Positions 11,080 to 21,321 of a stretch of 64,000 bases of DNA are shown one piece after another. This DNA is from Saccopteryx bilineata (Eukaryota > Chordata > Mammalia > Chiroptera > Emballonuridae), in contig NC_089491.1 in assembly GCF_036850765.1 (NCBI RefSeq), positions 181,329,520 through 181,393,519 on the forward strand, given 5' to 3'. How positions within the stretch are numbered: position 1 is the stretch's first letter; each line of letters begins with the position of its first letter. Below the pieces are notes generated by a model that saw only the letters and a list, made by a program, of their open reading frames with translations, made no database searches and had not been told where the DNA came from. A program made the position numbers and the translations under genes.

Positions 11080-11385
11080 ACCAGGGAAAAGAATACAACA
11101 TATAAAGGAAGGCCTATTAGATTATCATCAAATTTCTCAGCAGAAACTCTACAAGCAAAAATAGAGTGGATCCCAATATTTAAAGTCCTGAAAGAGAGGA
11201 ACTTCCAGCCAAGAATACTATACACATCAAAGCTATCCTTCAAATATGAAGGAGAAATAAAAACATTCACAGATACAGAAAAGATGAGAGAATTTATCAT
11301 CAGAAAAGCCCCACTCCAGGAAATACTAAAGAGGGTTTTCCAACCAGATACAAAAAACAAAACACAAAAAAAGCACAAGTAAAAG
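11080..11385 (+). pseudogene. LINE-1 ORF1 C-terminal domain remnant
   Basis: In the same frame as the ORF1 start but separated from it by stops and two frame changes, this stretch encodes the conserved C-terminal domain with RPIRLSSNFSAETLQAK, then FQPRILY, then FKYEGEIKTFTD. This domain binds single-stranded nucleic acid together with the RRM. It ends in a Lys-rich tail. Confidence 0.75.
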
Positions 11386-11715
11386 CTCCACCAAGAACAC
11401 AATCAAATGAAATTTAAACTGTGACAACAAAAGCAGAAAAAAAGGGTAAAGGACGGAGATTAATAGTAGTAAAGAACGATGGAGTGGAGAAACACTCATG
11501 AGATAGTGTACTACAATGAACATGGTAGGTACCCTTTTCATTACTTAATGGTAACCACCCTTGAAAAAACCACCACAGAAGCACAAGCTTTAAAAAGATA
11601 GCAACAGAGGAAAGAAGTATGGAATACAACCAAACAAAAACAAATGATAGAAAAACAAAGGAGAAGAATAAAACAAGATACAAAACTAACAGAAAGCAAT
11701 TTAAGAAATAGCAAT

Positions 11716-12422
11716 AGGGAACCTACAAGTGTCAATAATTACACTAAATGTAAACAGATTAAATTCATCAATAAAAAGACACAGAGTAGCAGAATGGACT
11801 TAAAAGAAAATCCAACTATATGTTACCTATAAGAAACAAATCTTAGCAACAAGGATAAAAACAAATTCAAAGTGAATGGCTGGAAAACAATACACCAAGC
11901 AAATAACATCCAAAAAAAGCAGGTGTAACAATACTCATATCTAATAATGCTGACTACAAGACAGCAAAAGTACTCAGAGACAAAAATGGTCATTTCATAA
12001 TGATTAAGGGAACACTGAATCAAAGAGACATAACAATTCTTAATATACATGCACCAAAACAAGGAGCACCAAAATATATAAGACAGCTACTTATTTACCT
12101 AAAAACAAAAACTGACAAAAATACAATCATACTTGGAGACCTCAATATATTGCTGATGGCTCTAGATCATTCATCCAAACAGAAAATCAATAAAGATATA
12201 TATGCCTTAAAGAAAATACTAGAGCACCTGGATATAATAGACATCTACATGACATTTCATCCCAAAGCAATAGAGTATACATTTTTCTCCAGTGTACATG
12301 GATCATTCTCAAGAATTGACCATATGTTGGGCCACAAAAATAACATCAGCAAATTCAGAAAAATCAAAATTGTACCAATCATATTTTCTGATCATAAAGC
12401 CTTGAAACTAGAATTCAACTAG
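11716..12422 (+). pseudogene. LINE-1 ORF2 endonuclease domain, broken
   Basis: The APE-like endonuclease starts near 11730 (TLNVNRLNSSIKRHR in one frame) and, after frame changes, continues as a 140-residue open frame from 12000. That frame has NIHAPKQGAPKYI, GDLN (the GDxN catalytic motif), SRIDHMLG and FSDH (the terminal SDH motif). These residues nick target DNA in live L1s. The stop at 12420 and upstream shifts mean no intact ORF2 exists. Confidence 0.8.
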
Positions 12423-12905
12423 AGAAATTTTTCCTCTGCAAAAAAAGAGAAAAAAAAGCCCGCAAAAATGTGGAAACTAAACAACATACTTTCAAGAAAT
12501 GAAGGGGTCAAAGAAGAAATAACACAGAGATCAAAGGATATATACAGACAAATGAAAATGACAATACAACATATCAGAATCTTTGGGATGCAGCAAAAGC
12601 AGTAATAAGAGGGAAGTTCCTAACACTTCAGGCCTATGGACAATCAAGAGAGATCCCAAGTAAACGACTTAACTTCACACCTTAAGGAACTAAAAAAAAA
12701 AGAACAAAACAACCCAAAACCAGCTGAAGAAAGGAAATAATAAAAATCAGAGCAGAAACAAATGAAATAGAGAACAGAAAAACTATAGAAAAAATTAATA
12801 AAACAAGAAGCTGGTTCTTTGAAAAGATCAAGAAAATTGACAAATCCTTGGCTAAACTCACCAAGGAAAAAAGAGAATGGACTCATATAAACAAAATCCA
12901 TTGTT
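12423..12905 (+). pseudogene. LINE-1 ORF2 linker between endonuclease and RT, broken
   Basis: Several frames carry recognisable pieces: [17 protein letters not shown], a [18 protein letters not shown] block, a Lys/Glu-rich stretch and a [16 protein letters not shown] block near 12810. Many stops interrupt it. The match to ORF2 ends at about 12905, where the deletion joint lies. Confidence 0.65.
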
Positions 12906-12934
12906 AAGGGAAATCTAAAAAGATACAATGAGAT

Positions 12935-14358
12935 GGAAAAATATTTCTTTTTCTTGGATAGGAAGAATAAATATAATCAAAATGGCCATACTACCCAAAG
13001 CTATATACAGATTTAACGTAATTCCCATCAAAATTTCAATGACATTTTTTAAAGAAATGGAACAAAAATCGTCAGATTTATATGGAACTATAAAAACCCC
13101 CAAATAGCCAAAGCAATCCTAAGGAAAAAGAATGAAGCTGGGGGTATTACAATACCTGACTTCAAACTATATTATAGAGCTACAACAATCAAAACAGCAT
13201 GGTATTGGCAGTAAAATAGAAACTCAGATCAATGGGACATAATAGAAAGTCCAGAAATAAAACCACATACATATGGTCAAATAATTTTCGAAAAAGGAGC
13301 CAACCACACACAATGGAGAAAAGAGAGCCTCTTCAACAAATGATGCTGGGAAAACTGAAAAGCCACATGCAAAAGAATGAAACTCGACTACAGTTTGTCC
13401 TCTTGTACTAAATTAATTCAAAATGGATCAAAGACCTAAATATAAGACCTGAAACAATTAAGTACATAGAAGAAGACATAGGTTCTAAACTCATGGACCT
13501 TGGTTTTAAAGAGCATTTTATGAATTTGATTCCAAAGGCAAGAGAAGTGAAGGCAAAGATAAATAAATGGGACTACATCAGACTAAGAAGTTTTTGCTCA
13601 GCAAGATAAACTGACAACAAAATAAACAGACAGCCAACTAAATGGGAAATGATATTTTCAAACAAGAGCTCAGATAAGGGCTTAATATCCAAAATATACA
13701 AAGAACTCATAAAACTCAACAACAAACAAACAAAAAAAACAATAAAAAAAAGGGAAGAGGACATGAACAGACACTTCTTTCAGGATGAAATACAAATGGC
13801 CAACAGATATATGAAAAGATGCTCATCTTCATTAGTTATTAGAGAAATGCAAATCAAAACTACAATGAGATACCATCTCACACCTGTTAGATTAGCAACA
13901 AGACAGGTAATAGCAAATGTTGGAGAGGCTGTGGAGAAAAAGAAACCCTCATTCACTGTTGGTGGGAATGTAAAGTAGTACAACCATTATGGAAGAAATT
14001 GTGATGGTTCCTCAAAAAACTGCAAATAGAACTACCTTATGACCCAGCAATCCCTCTACTGGGTATATACCCCCAAAACTCAGAAACATTGATACGTAAA
14101 GACACGTGCAGTCTCATGTTCATTGCAGCATTGTTCACAGTGGCCAAGACATGGAAACAACCAAAAAGCCCTGCAATAGATGACTGGATAAAGAAGATGT
14201 GGTACATATACACTATGGAATACTACTCAGCCATAAGAAATGATGACATCAGATCATTTACAACAAAATGGTTGGATCTTGATAATATTATACGGAGTGA
14301 AATAAGTAAATCAGAAAAAAACAAGAACTGCTTGATTCCATACATAGGTGGGACATAA
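12935..14358 (+). pseudogene. LINE-1 ORF2 C-terminal region, broken
   Basis: Resumes in the post-RT part of ORF2 ([21 protein letters not shown] near 12965). It continues through a 109-residue frame at 13649-13978 ([25 protein letters not shown]) and a 90-residue frame at 14089-14358 that ends the protein, with the hallmark MWYIYTMEYYSAIRNDD. The RT motifs, including the catalytic FADD-type box, are absent because of the upstream deletion. Confidence 0.8.
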
Positions 14359-14612
14359 AAACGAGACTAAGAGACATGGACAAGAGTGTGGTGGTTACGG
14401 GGGGTGGGGAACGGAGGAGAGGGTGGGAGAGGGGAAGAAGGAAGGGCAGGGGCAAAAAGAAAACTAGATAGAAGGTGACGGAGGACAATCTGACTTTGGG
14501 TGATGGGTATGCAACATGACAAGATAACCTGGACATGTTTTCTTTGAACATACGTACCCTGATTTATTGATGTCACTCCATTAAATTTAATAAAAATTCA
14601 TTTTAAAAAAAC
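14359..14612 (+). other. LINE-1 3' UTR with G-rich tract
   Basis: Begins after the ORF2 stop. Bases 14395-14455 are G/A-rich with several GGGG runs, followed by the 'GACTTTGGGTGATGGGTATG' and 'CCTGATTTATTGATGTCA' blocks and a short A tail with AATAAA near 14590. The same arrangement recurs at 46625-46869. Confidence 0.8.
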
Positions 14613-14895
14613 CTAACAATAACACAAACTCTAACTTTAAAGGAAAAATATAAACTAATCTTACTTCTAAAGCTAATCTTATTTGTAACCTTAACCCAAC
14701 CCTAACATAGTAACCTTGACTTTGAAAACAATGTGAAACACTCTGCAGGTATCTTTTATACTAATAGGTTTTCATATATCATTATATGTGAAGTTATAAA
14801 CATTCATTGCTTATTTAATAGAAATTTCCCTCAGCAGTTGTAGGTTTGCTGAAAAGAGTTTGGAAGACTCCAATTTGGTAAGAATTAATTTTAAA
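14613..14895. other. Spacer with telomere-like wording
   Basis: No gene or named repeat is seen. The left half is rich in degenerate CTAAC/CTTAACCC words (for example CTTAACCCAACCCTAAC near 14690). Confidence 0.4.
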
Positions 14896-15118
14896 AATGA
14901 AGTGGTTACTGGGAGAGGAGGTAGAAGTAGGGGTGGGAGGAAGGGAGTAAAGAGGGACAAATATAAGATGATGGAAAATGTTTTTTCTTTGGGTGATGGC
15001 ACCCAAATAGTCAACAGTTCAAATACTATTGAAATGTTTACCTGAAACCTATGTATTTTTATTGATCAATGTCACCCCTTTAAATTTAATTATCTAAATA
15101 AATTTTTTTAAAAGAAAA
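14896..15118 (+). mobile_element. 5'-truncated LINE-1 3' end, sense
   Basis: Contains the G-rich 3' UTR tract (14905-14955), then 'TTGGGTGATGGCACCCAAAT', 'TTTACCTGAAACCTATGTA', 'TTGATCAATGTCACCCC' and an A-rich tail. It is an L1 of the same general type as that at 41555-42623. Confidence 0.75.
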
Positions 15119-15574
15119 AAATAGGGTTTTTTTTTTTTTAAATAGCATATAGTTTCAAGAGGTTTCCACTATTTTCTAAGGTGGCAGATTTTGTTCCCCT
15201 TTCCCTCCAAAATTAAAATTTATTTTCTATAGGAGAGATAGGGGGTTGCATCTTAGAATTTCAACAATAGCTGCTTTGCCCTTTTCTTAACCAGTACAAC
15301 AGAGCATGTTTCTCAGTGATTTCTCATATGATTGCCTATAAAGTTTGTGAGGAAAAACAAGAATTCAGAAGTTCTTCTATATCTGTAAGTATCCAGGACT
15401 TCAAATTTTCATGCTATTCATACTGAGCCATTAGTAATTTGTTTAAGAAAATTCAGCTGTATTATCTTATTAACTCATGTATTCTCAAATGCATCTACCA
15501 TCATAAATTAATGCTTGGGAATGCTTGTTCCTTGCTGGTACCTATCTGTCCCTCCTTAGGGTCCAGGTCTGTTC
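15119..15574. other. Unassigned AT-rich DNA
   Basis: No open frame, RNA gene or repeat family recognised. Confidence 0.4.
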
Positions 15575-15929
15575 TTTAATGTTTATATTAGGTGTTCTGA
15601 CTGTTGTAGCAAGTTACCTCAACTTAGTGATTTAAACAACACCATCTATTTTTTTTTATAGTGTGTAGGTCTGAAGTTTGACACAGGTCTTCCTGGACTA
15701 GAGCCAGTGTGTAGCCAGGGCTGCTTCCTTTCTGTGGGCACTGTGTAAGATTTCTTCCCTTGTCTTTTTTTCAGTTTCCAGAGGATGCACTTAGTCCTTT
15801 ATCTTGAGAGTTAATGAAGGTGAACTGAGTTCTTCTTATAGTGCATCAATCTTCGGTCTCCCTTTCTCACTTTCATGGACCTTTGTGGCTGCCTCTGACC
15901 TATCCATATAATTCTAAATAATATCCTGT
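15575..15929 (+). repeat. Ancient dispersed repeat, part 1 (family not named)
   Basis: Resembles a common mammalian repeat with a 'GTAGCAAGTTACCTCAACTT' block near 15606, 'GGTCTGAAGTTTGACACAGG' near 15667 and a 'CATGGACCTTTGTGG' block near 15873. It appears to continue after the SINE (16174-16282) and after the solo LTR (16993 to about 17150, 'CTGTCCTCTGGCTCCAAAAG'). That makes it the oldest layer here. Confidence 0.5.
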
Positions 15930-15943
15930 CTTAAATCTTAAAT

Positions 15944-16159
15944 TTTTTTTAAAGATTTTATTTTTATTTATTATTCATTTTTAGAGAGGAGAGAGAGAGA
16001 GACAGAGAGAGAGAGGAGAGAGAGACAGGGAGAGAGAAGGGAGGAGCTGGAAGCATCAACTCCTATATGTGCCTTGACCAGGCAAGCCCAGGGTTTCGAA
16101 CCGGTGACCTCAGCATTTCCAGGTCGACGCTTTATCCACTGTGCCACCACAGGTCATGC
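15944..16159 (-). mobile_element. tRNA-derived SINE, GTGGCGCAGTGG type (type A), antisense
   Basis: Reversed, it reads a tRNA-like head with GTGGCACAGTGGATAAAGCG (A box region) and GGTTCGAAACCC (B box), then 'TGCCTGGTCAAGGCACATAT', a pyrimidine-rich segment and a tail. It is flanked by cttaaat(c/a)ttaaat at 15930-15943 and 16160-16173, the target duplication (13 of 14 match). The boxes are the internal RNA polymerase III promoter of the family. Confidence 0.85.
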
Positions 16160-16173
16160 CTTAAATATTAAAT

Positions 16174-16282
16174 CTTAATCCAGCAGATTAGCAACCTCAA
16201 TTCTCCATTTCAATGTAGCATAATATAACCGTTGGTTCTAGGATTAAGAGATGGACATCTTTAGAAGGACCATTATTATAAC
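16174..16282 (+). repeat. Ancient dispersed repeat, part 2
   Basis: Continues the repeat interrupted by the SINE, with a 'GCAACCTCAATTCTCCATTT' block and a 'GATGGACATCTTTAGAAGGA' block just before the solo LTR. Confidence 0.45.
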
Positions 16283-16988
16283 TGTTGCAATAAGGTGCCG
16301 AAGAATTGAAAAAAATAATATTTTAGAAGAAAGAGTCAGGTTTCTTGCCCCCTTTTTTTCTGTGGAGAATGGAGGGAGAAGAATGTGGAACTTTCTGGCT
16401 TACAAGAACATACTATATACTGAGATAAGAAACCCCCTTTTACTAAGAGGCTTAAAAGTCATTTTATGACTTAGGCCAAGCATTCAGAGTAATTTTGTAA
16501 ATATAATTTTTATACTTGTGTGTGATTTACACCAGCTTAAAATGGTCAATCACATTTATGCTTAGAAAGGGTTATTATATTGTAAATAAAAAGGTTTTAG
16601 TACTAGGTTTTGAATGGAAGGAGAAAGGAGACTTGGATCTCTCCCTTCCCCACACCTGTGAGGAAGAAGATAAACAGCCAACCAGGAATGCAGGAGAGGG
16701 AAGAGAGATTTAAATAGCCCTTTCCTCTCCCCTCTCTTTCTCCTTAATGGGTGATTTACAGATGCTTATCCTCTGACATCATGTAAGCCCCCTCTGGTTC
16801 CCCTCAACCTATATGTGATCAAGTGTATATAACTAGCCTCAGAACTATATTCGAGGCTACATGATTTGAGTCAGCTATACCCCATGTAAGTCATATGTAG
16901 CCAGCTTATTAATAAATCTCCTCTTAAAAATTTTATATTCTGCCTTGGTGTCTCTACGTAACCTGTGGAATTAAGGTACGCTACTTTA
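16283..16988 (+). repeat. Solo LTR (probable class I endogenous retrovirus)
   Basis: About 0.7 kb starting TGTTGCAATAAGG. A TATATAA box lies at 16826-16832, an AATAAA signal at 16911-16916, and a U5-like tail after it. TTATAAC occurs on both sides (16276-16282 and 16986-16992), so the target duplication is 4-7 bp within it and the exact right end is uncertain. The terminal CA is not preserved. No internal retroviral region is attached, so it is a solo LTR left by recombination. Confidence 0.65.
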
Positions 16989-16992
16989 TAAC

Positions 16993-17150
16993 ACTATCAC
17001 AACCTGTCCTCTGGCTCCAAAAGATTCATGTCTGTCCACATACAAAATACATTCATGTTATTTCAAGGTCTCTAAAATCTTCAAAACATTACACTGTATG
17101 GACTCAGTCCTATGAGAGTCTAAGAAAATTAATCATTTTGCATTTTCTAG
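16993..17150 (+). repeat. Ancient dispersed repeat, part 3
   Basis: Continues the element of 15575-16282 across the LTR. The 'GGTCTCTAAAATCTTCAAAA' and 'GGACTCAGTCCTATGAGAG' blocks fit the same old repeat. Right end approximate. Confidence 0.4.
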
Positions 17151-18341
17151 CTGTTTTTAATTTATGCAATGATTTCCATTTTGGAAAAAAGTAAAATATA
17201 AAATAGGTTTATGAAATGGCTAATAATGAATTCATATGTAAACAAGAAGTTGATCTAAAATACTGGTAAGTAATTTGCTAACTACTTTTGATTTTGTTAC
17301 ATTTGATGTTAAAGCAGTGAATATATTTTGATATGAAGTATATCTGCTTCCTACATATGCAATGAGTTTGGTAACATCTCAGTTCCCCTTTTTTATGTCA
17401 GTCTCACCAGATGTGGGGACAGGATATTCAAAACTGTGTCTAAGATGTCAGACATCAAGATATTTCTAAAATACACCTTTCAGCTTCATGTAAATAAATA
17501 TCTGTTATTTTTTCAAAATATTTACTCTTTTTAGGCACTTGAAATTATATTCATGTTATTAAGTAATACATCCCATGCAGAATTTGATGTTATTTAGGTA
17601 ATACTAGATTACACAACTGTTCATGTTTCATTTTTTTTTAGTCAATATACAAAGGTTTTCATAAAATACCACCAAGCACCTTAAAGTACACATTAATGAA
17701 AAATATTTTGCCTGCTGTCCACACCAGGGAATTTGATGTATAGAATATCTTACCTGAATATTATTTTGCACCACAATCATAATTCATTTGAATTGAGTGA
17801 AAATAGAAAGGATAGTAAAATTCTTGGAGCATGAGAAAAAGGGAAGGTTATCAAAAAAAAAAAGCTTTAACAAAAATGACATTAGTCATATATACAAGGT
17901 TTAATGGCATTCAGCTTATATTTCTGTACTTATACTGTTGTATCCGAAACTGATAAATTCTAAAGAATGCATCCACAAACTACTAGCCAGGAACATAAAT
18001 TTATTCCTATATTATACACAAAGTACAGTATATCACAGTAATCTATCAGTATAAAAATGATATATAAGAAATCCAGGAAGAATATATCCAGGCTAGATCT
18101 CAATCTTTGTTCTGTGGATATACTAAAAACACAATTAGTCTCTCTCATTTTGTTCTTCAGCCCCAAACTGTAATATTAGTGAGGACCATATTTCACGTGG
18201 ATAGAACAAATAGTACTATATGGGGAAGGCTCTTTACACAGCACAATTTTCTTTATAGTTTGTACTGTATGAAATAAATTGTCAGTATTCTGAAGCTACA
18301 TGATGTCACATTATCATAATTTTCTGTTTGATATTCCAATC
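17151..18341. other. Unassigned AT-rich DNA
   Basis: I see no gene, RNA or clear repeat. Short open frames here lack any recognisable domain. Confidence 0.45.
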
Positions 18342-18513
18342 CAGGCGTCCCCAAACTACGGCCCCCTGAGGCCATTTACCCGGCCCCCACTGCACTTCCG
18401 GAAGGGGCACCTCTTTCATTGGTAGTCAGTGAGAGGAGTTCTGTATATGGTAGCCCTCCAACGGTCTGAGGGACAGTGAACTGCCCCCTGTGTAAAAAGT
18501 TTGGGGACCCCTA
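18342..18513. mobile_element. hAT-type MITE, copy 1
   Basis: A 172-bp element with terminal inverted repeats (CAGGCGTCCCCAAAC at the left, complement of GTTTGGGGACCCCTA at the right) and a perfect 8-bp duplication TTCCAATC at 18334-18341 and 18514-18521, the signature of hAT transposition. The GC-rich interior ('CACTTCCGGAAGGGGCACCT') is shared with 57004-57172. It has no coding capacity and depended on a transposase made elsewhere. Confidence 0.9.
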
Positions 18514-18521
18514 TTCCAATC

Positions 18522-18998
18522 AAACACTAAGATCAAGAAAGAAAAGTTTCCTGCTTAAAGTAGAAAGAATTATAATTATATAATCTCAACTATGGACTTT
18601 GTTGAAAACAATTTATGGTATTACAATACTTTTAAGACCAATAGCATATTTGATTGCCAAATCATGTTAACACTTCATATAATCTAGTGTTGTGATGAAA
18701 TCCAGACATGTATATCTTATGTCAGTTGCAAAAACTTTTTTTATTTTATCCCAAATGCTTAATTTCTTCCTGGACTATCCTGAGAAGGCAAAAGATTATA
18801 ATATATTGATAAGAATTTAATTTTCTGCCTGTTATTTTTTTAATCAATGGTAATTACTTAGAATTTTAGCCTAAGGATCCCAATAAAATTGAATAAGAAA
18901 CCCTGTAATTTAATGGTCCACAAGAAATGGTCTCTGGTTTAATTCATTTATAAATTCCCTTAGAAAGAAAATTATTCATACCACTTATTGGCATTCTT
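18522..18998. other. Unassigned AT-rich DNA
   Basis: Nothing recognised between the hAT element and the next SINE. Confidence 0.4.
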
Positions 18999-19188
18999 CT
19001 TTATAACCTTTTTTTTTAGATTTTATTTATCATTTTTAGAGAGAGAAGAAAGAGAGAGAAGGGGAGAAGAGAAGGGAGCATCAACTCCCATATGTGCATT
19101 GACCAGGCAAGCCCAGGGTTTCGAACGGATGACATCAGCATTCCAGGTCGATGATTTCTTTATCCACTGCGCCACCAGCGGTCAGGCA
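18999..19188 (-). mobile_element. tRNA-derived SINE, type A, antisense
   Basis: Reversed, it has GCGCAGTGGATAAAG, a B-box-like GTTCGAAACCC and 'TGGTCAATGCACATATGGGA'. It is flanked by imperfect 16-bp duplications at 18983-18998 and 19189-19204 (13 of 16 match). Confidence 0.8.
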
Positions 19189-19931
19189 ATTTACTGACAT
19201 TCTTACATCTAACATCCAAGGACAGGTGGACCCTGTTTACTTTGCAACACATGTCACAACATGATTTTTAAAATATGTGTTCATATGGCACTTTTCTTTC
19301 ACTGCCTGGCTTATTTCACTTTAGCATGTTCCATCCATGCTGTTTCAGAATGTAAGATTTCTTTCTTTTATGATTGCATAGAATTCCATTGTGTAAATAA
19401 ATGTACCACCTTTATTTCGGGTGTTTCCAATTTTTGGCTATTGTAAATAGTGCTGCAATGAACAATGGCAGCATATATTAATTCCAATTAGTGTTTTGGG
19501 TTTCTTTGGATAAAATCCCAGAATTAGAATTGCTGAGTCATAAGACAGTTCCATTTTTAAATGTTTGAGTAACTCCATAGTGCTTTCCACAGCGGCTGTG
19601 CCAATCTTCATTTTCACTTTACACTACATGAGGGTTCCCTTGCGTAGTGGCAATATGGTAGTTCTATATGTAATTTTTGAAGAAACTCCTTAATGTTTCC
19701 ATAATGATTGCATCAGTTTACATTACTATCAACAGTGCATAAAGATTTCCTTTTCTCCACATCTTCACCAACACTTGATAATTACGTTTCTTATAATAAA
19801 TAGCTGCTAAGGTTGTAAAGTTATATCTTATTGTAATTTGATTTTCATTTTCTTGATGATAATTTATGTTGAGCATTTTTTTATTTATCCATTGGCCAGC
19901 TGTATGTCTTCTTTAGAAAATGTATATTTAG

Positions 19932-20121
19932 TCTGGCCTGTGGTGGCGCAGTGGATAAAGTGTCAACTTCAAATGCTGAGGTTGCCGGTTTGAAACCCTG
20001 GGCTTGCCTGGTCAAGGCACATATGGGAATTGATGCTTCCTGCTCCTTCCCCCTTCTCTCTCTGTCTCTTTTTCTGTCTCTTCTCTCTAAAAAAATGAAT
20101 AAATAAAAAAATTTAAAAAAA
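19932..20121 (+). mobile_element. tRNA-derived SINE, type A, sense
   Basis: Head CTGGCCTGTGGTGGCGCAGT, B box GGTTTGAAACCC, 'TGCCTGGTCAAGGCACATAT', a pyrimidine tract and an A-rich tail. It has a perfect 17-bp duplication AGAAAATGTATATTTAG at 19915-19931 and 20122-20138, so the insertion is fairly young. Confidence 0.92.
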
Positions 20122-20955
20122 AGAAAATGTATATTTAGATCATCTTTGTTTTGAAATTAGAATTTTATTTATTCTTTTTACTTTTTGCTTTTGAGTTGTC
20201 TGAATACTTATTTTGGACATTAACCTTTTATCATATATAGGACTTGCCTTTTTTCCCCAATCAGTAGGTTGCCTTTTTATTTTGTTGCTGCCTCATCTGT
20301 GCAGAGGGTTTTTAGTATGTTATAATTCCACTTATTTATTTTTGCTTTTGTTGCTTTTCCTTTGGTTTTGGATTTAAAAAAAATATTGCCAAAGAGCCTA
20401 TTATTTATGTTTACTTTTAGGAGTTTTATGTTTTCAGGTCTTACATTCAAGTCTTTAATATGTTTTGTGTACACTGTCAGAAGTCCAGTTCCCCTTTTTT
20501 ATTTTTGCATGTAGCTGTTCAACTTTTTCAACATTACTTAAGAGACTGTCCTTTTTCTATTGATATTCTTGACTTTTTTGTCATGAATTAGCTGACTATA
20601 TATTCATGGACTTATTTCTGGTTTCTCTATTATGATATATTGAGCCACATGTCTGTTTTAATGCAAATACCATGCTGTTTTAGTTACTATAGCTGCAATA
20701 TAGTTTGAAATCAAGAAGTGTACTGTCTTTAGTTTTGCTTCTCCTCAAGATTGTTTTGGCTAGTCAAGATCTTTTGAGGTTCCATATAAATTTTTGCATT
20801 ATTTGTTCTATTTCTTTTAAAAATGCCATTAAAATTTTAATAGAGATGTCATTAAATGTATAGAATGCATTGATTTTATGTGGACATTTTAACAACATTG
20901 ATTCTTCCAATCCATGAATACAGAATATCTTTTCATTTATTTTGTGTTTTTAATT

Positions 20956-21321
20956 TTTTTCCTTTTTTTCCAAATGAGAAGAGAAGAGATAGAGAGACAG
21001 ACTTCTACATGCACCCTGACTGGGATCCACCTAGCCATCCCCATCTGCGGCTAAGGCTCTGCCTATCTGGGGTCATGCTCACACCTGAGCTATTTTTAGA
21101 GTGTGAGACAGAAACTTCACAGTGTCATCATCAGCGCTCTGGGCCTATGTGCTAGAACCAATTGAACCATGACTGCAGGAGGAGAAGAGAGAGAGAGAAG
21201 GAGGAGGAGGAAGGGTGGAAAAGCAGATGGTCGCTTTTCCTGTGTGTCCTAACTGGGAATCAAACCTGGGACATCCACATGCCAGGCTGATGTTCTACGA
21301 CTGAGCCAACCAACCAGGGTC
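20956..21321 (-). mobile_element. tRNA-derived SINE, long type B (older variant), antisense
   Basis: Reversed, it starts CCTGGTTGGTTGGCTCAG with a B-box-like GGTTTGATTCCC, then the 'CATCTGCTTTTCCACCC' segment and a long tail portion. The interior differs from the younger copies (a 'GGTTCAATTGGTTC'-like part), matching the variant at 55492-55789. TGTTTT(T/C)AATT flanks it at 20945-20955 and 21322-21332. Confidence 0.8.

Larger units (their letters stand above)
8072..14612 (+). mobile_element. Near-full-length LINE-1 with the reverse transcriptase core deleted
   Basis: A sense L1 reading 5' UTR (8072 to about 10467), ORF1, ORF2 endonuclease, ORF2 C-terminus and 3' UTR with a short A-rich tail. 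The ORF2 endonuclease side breaks off at about 12905 and resumes at the block around '[10 protein letters not shown]' (12960-13020), so the RT catalytic region is missing. Frames are interrupted by stops and shifts in both ORFs. The copy cannot supply its own enzymes. I found no convincing target duplication at its ends; the 5' boundary is placed where the old antisense L1 stops. Confidence 0.85.

Noticed and set aside
10674..12062. Hydrophobic minus-strand frames that look like membrane proteins
   Set aside because: They are the complement of A-rich L1 ORF1 and ORF2, which gives Phe/Leu/Ser-rich translations. The plus strand carries the real L1 coding remnants.
16251..16713. Open frames of 72 and 65 residues at 16251-16469 and 16516-16713
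   Set aside because: Both lie within the solo LTR (the first starts just outside it) and have no domain; they are chance frames.
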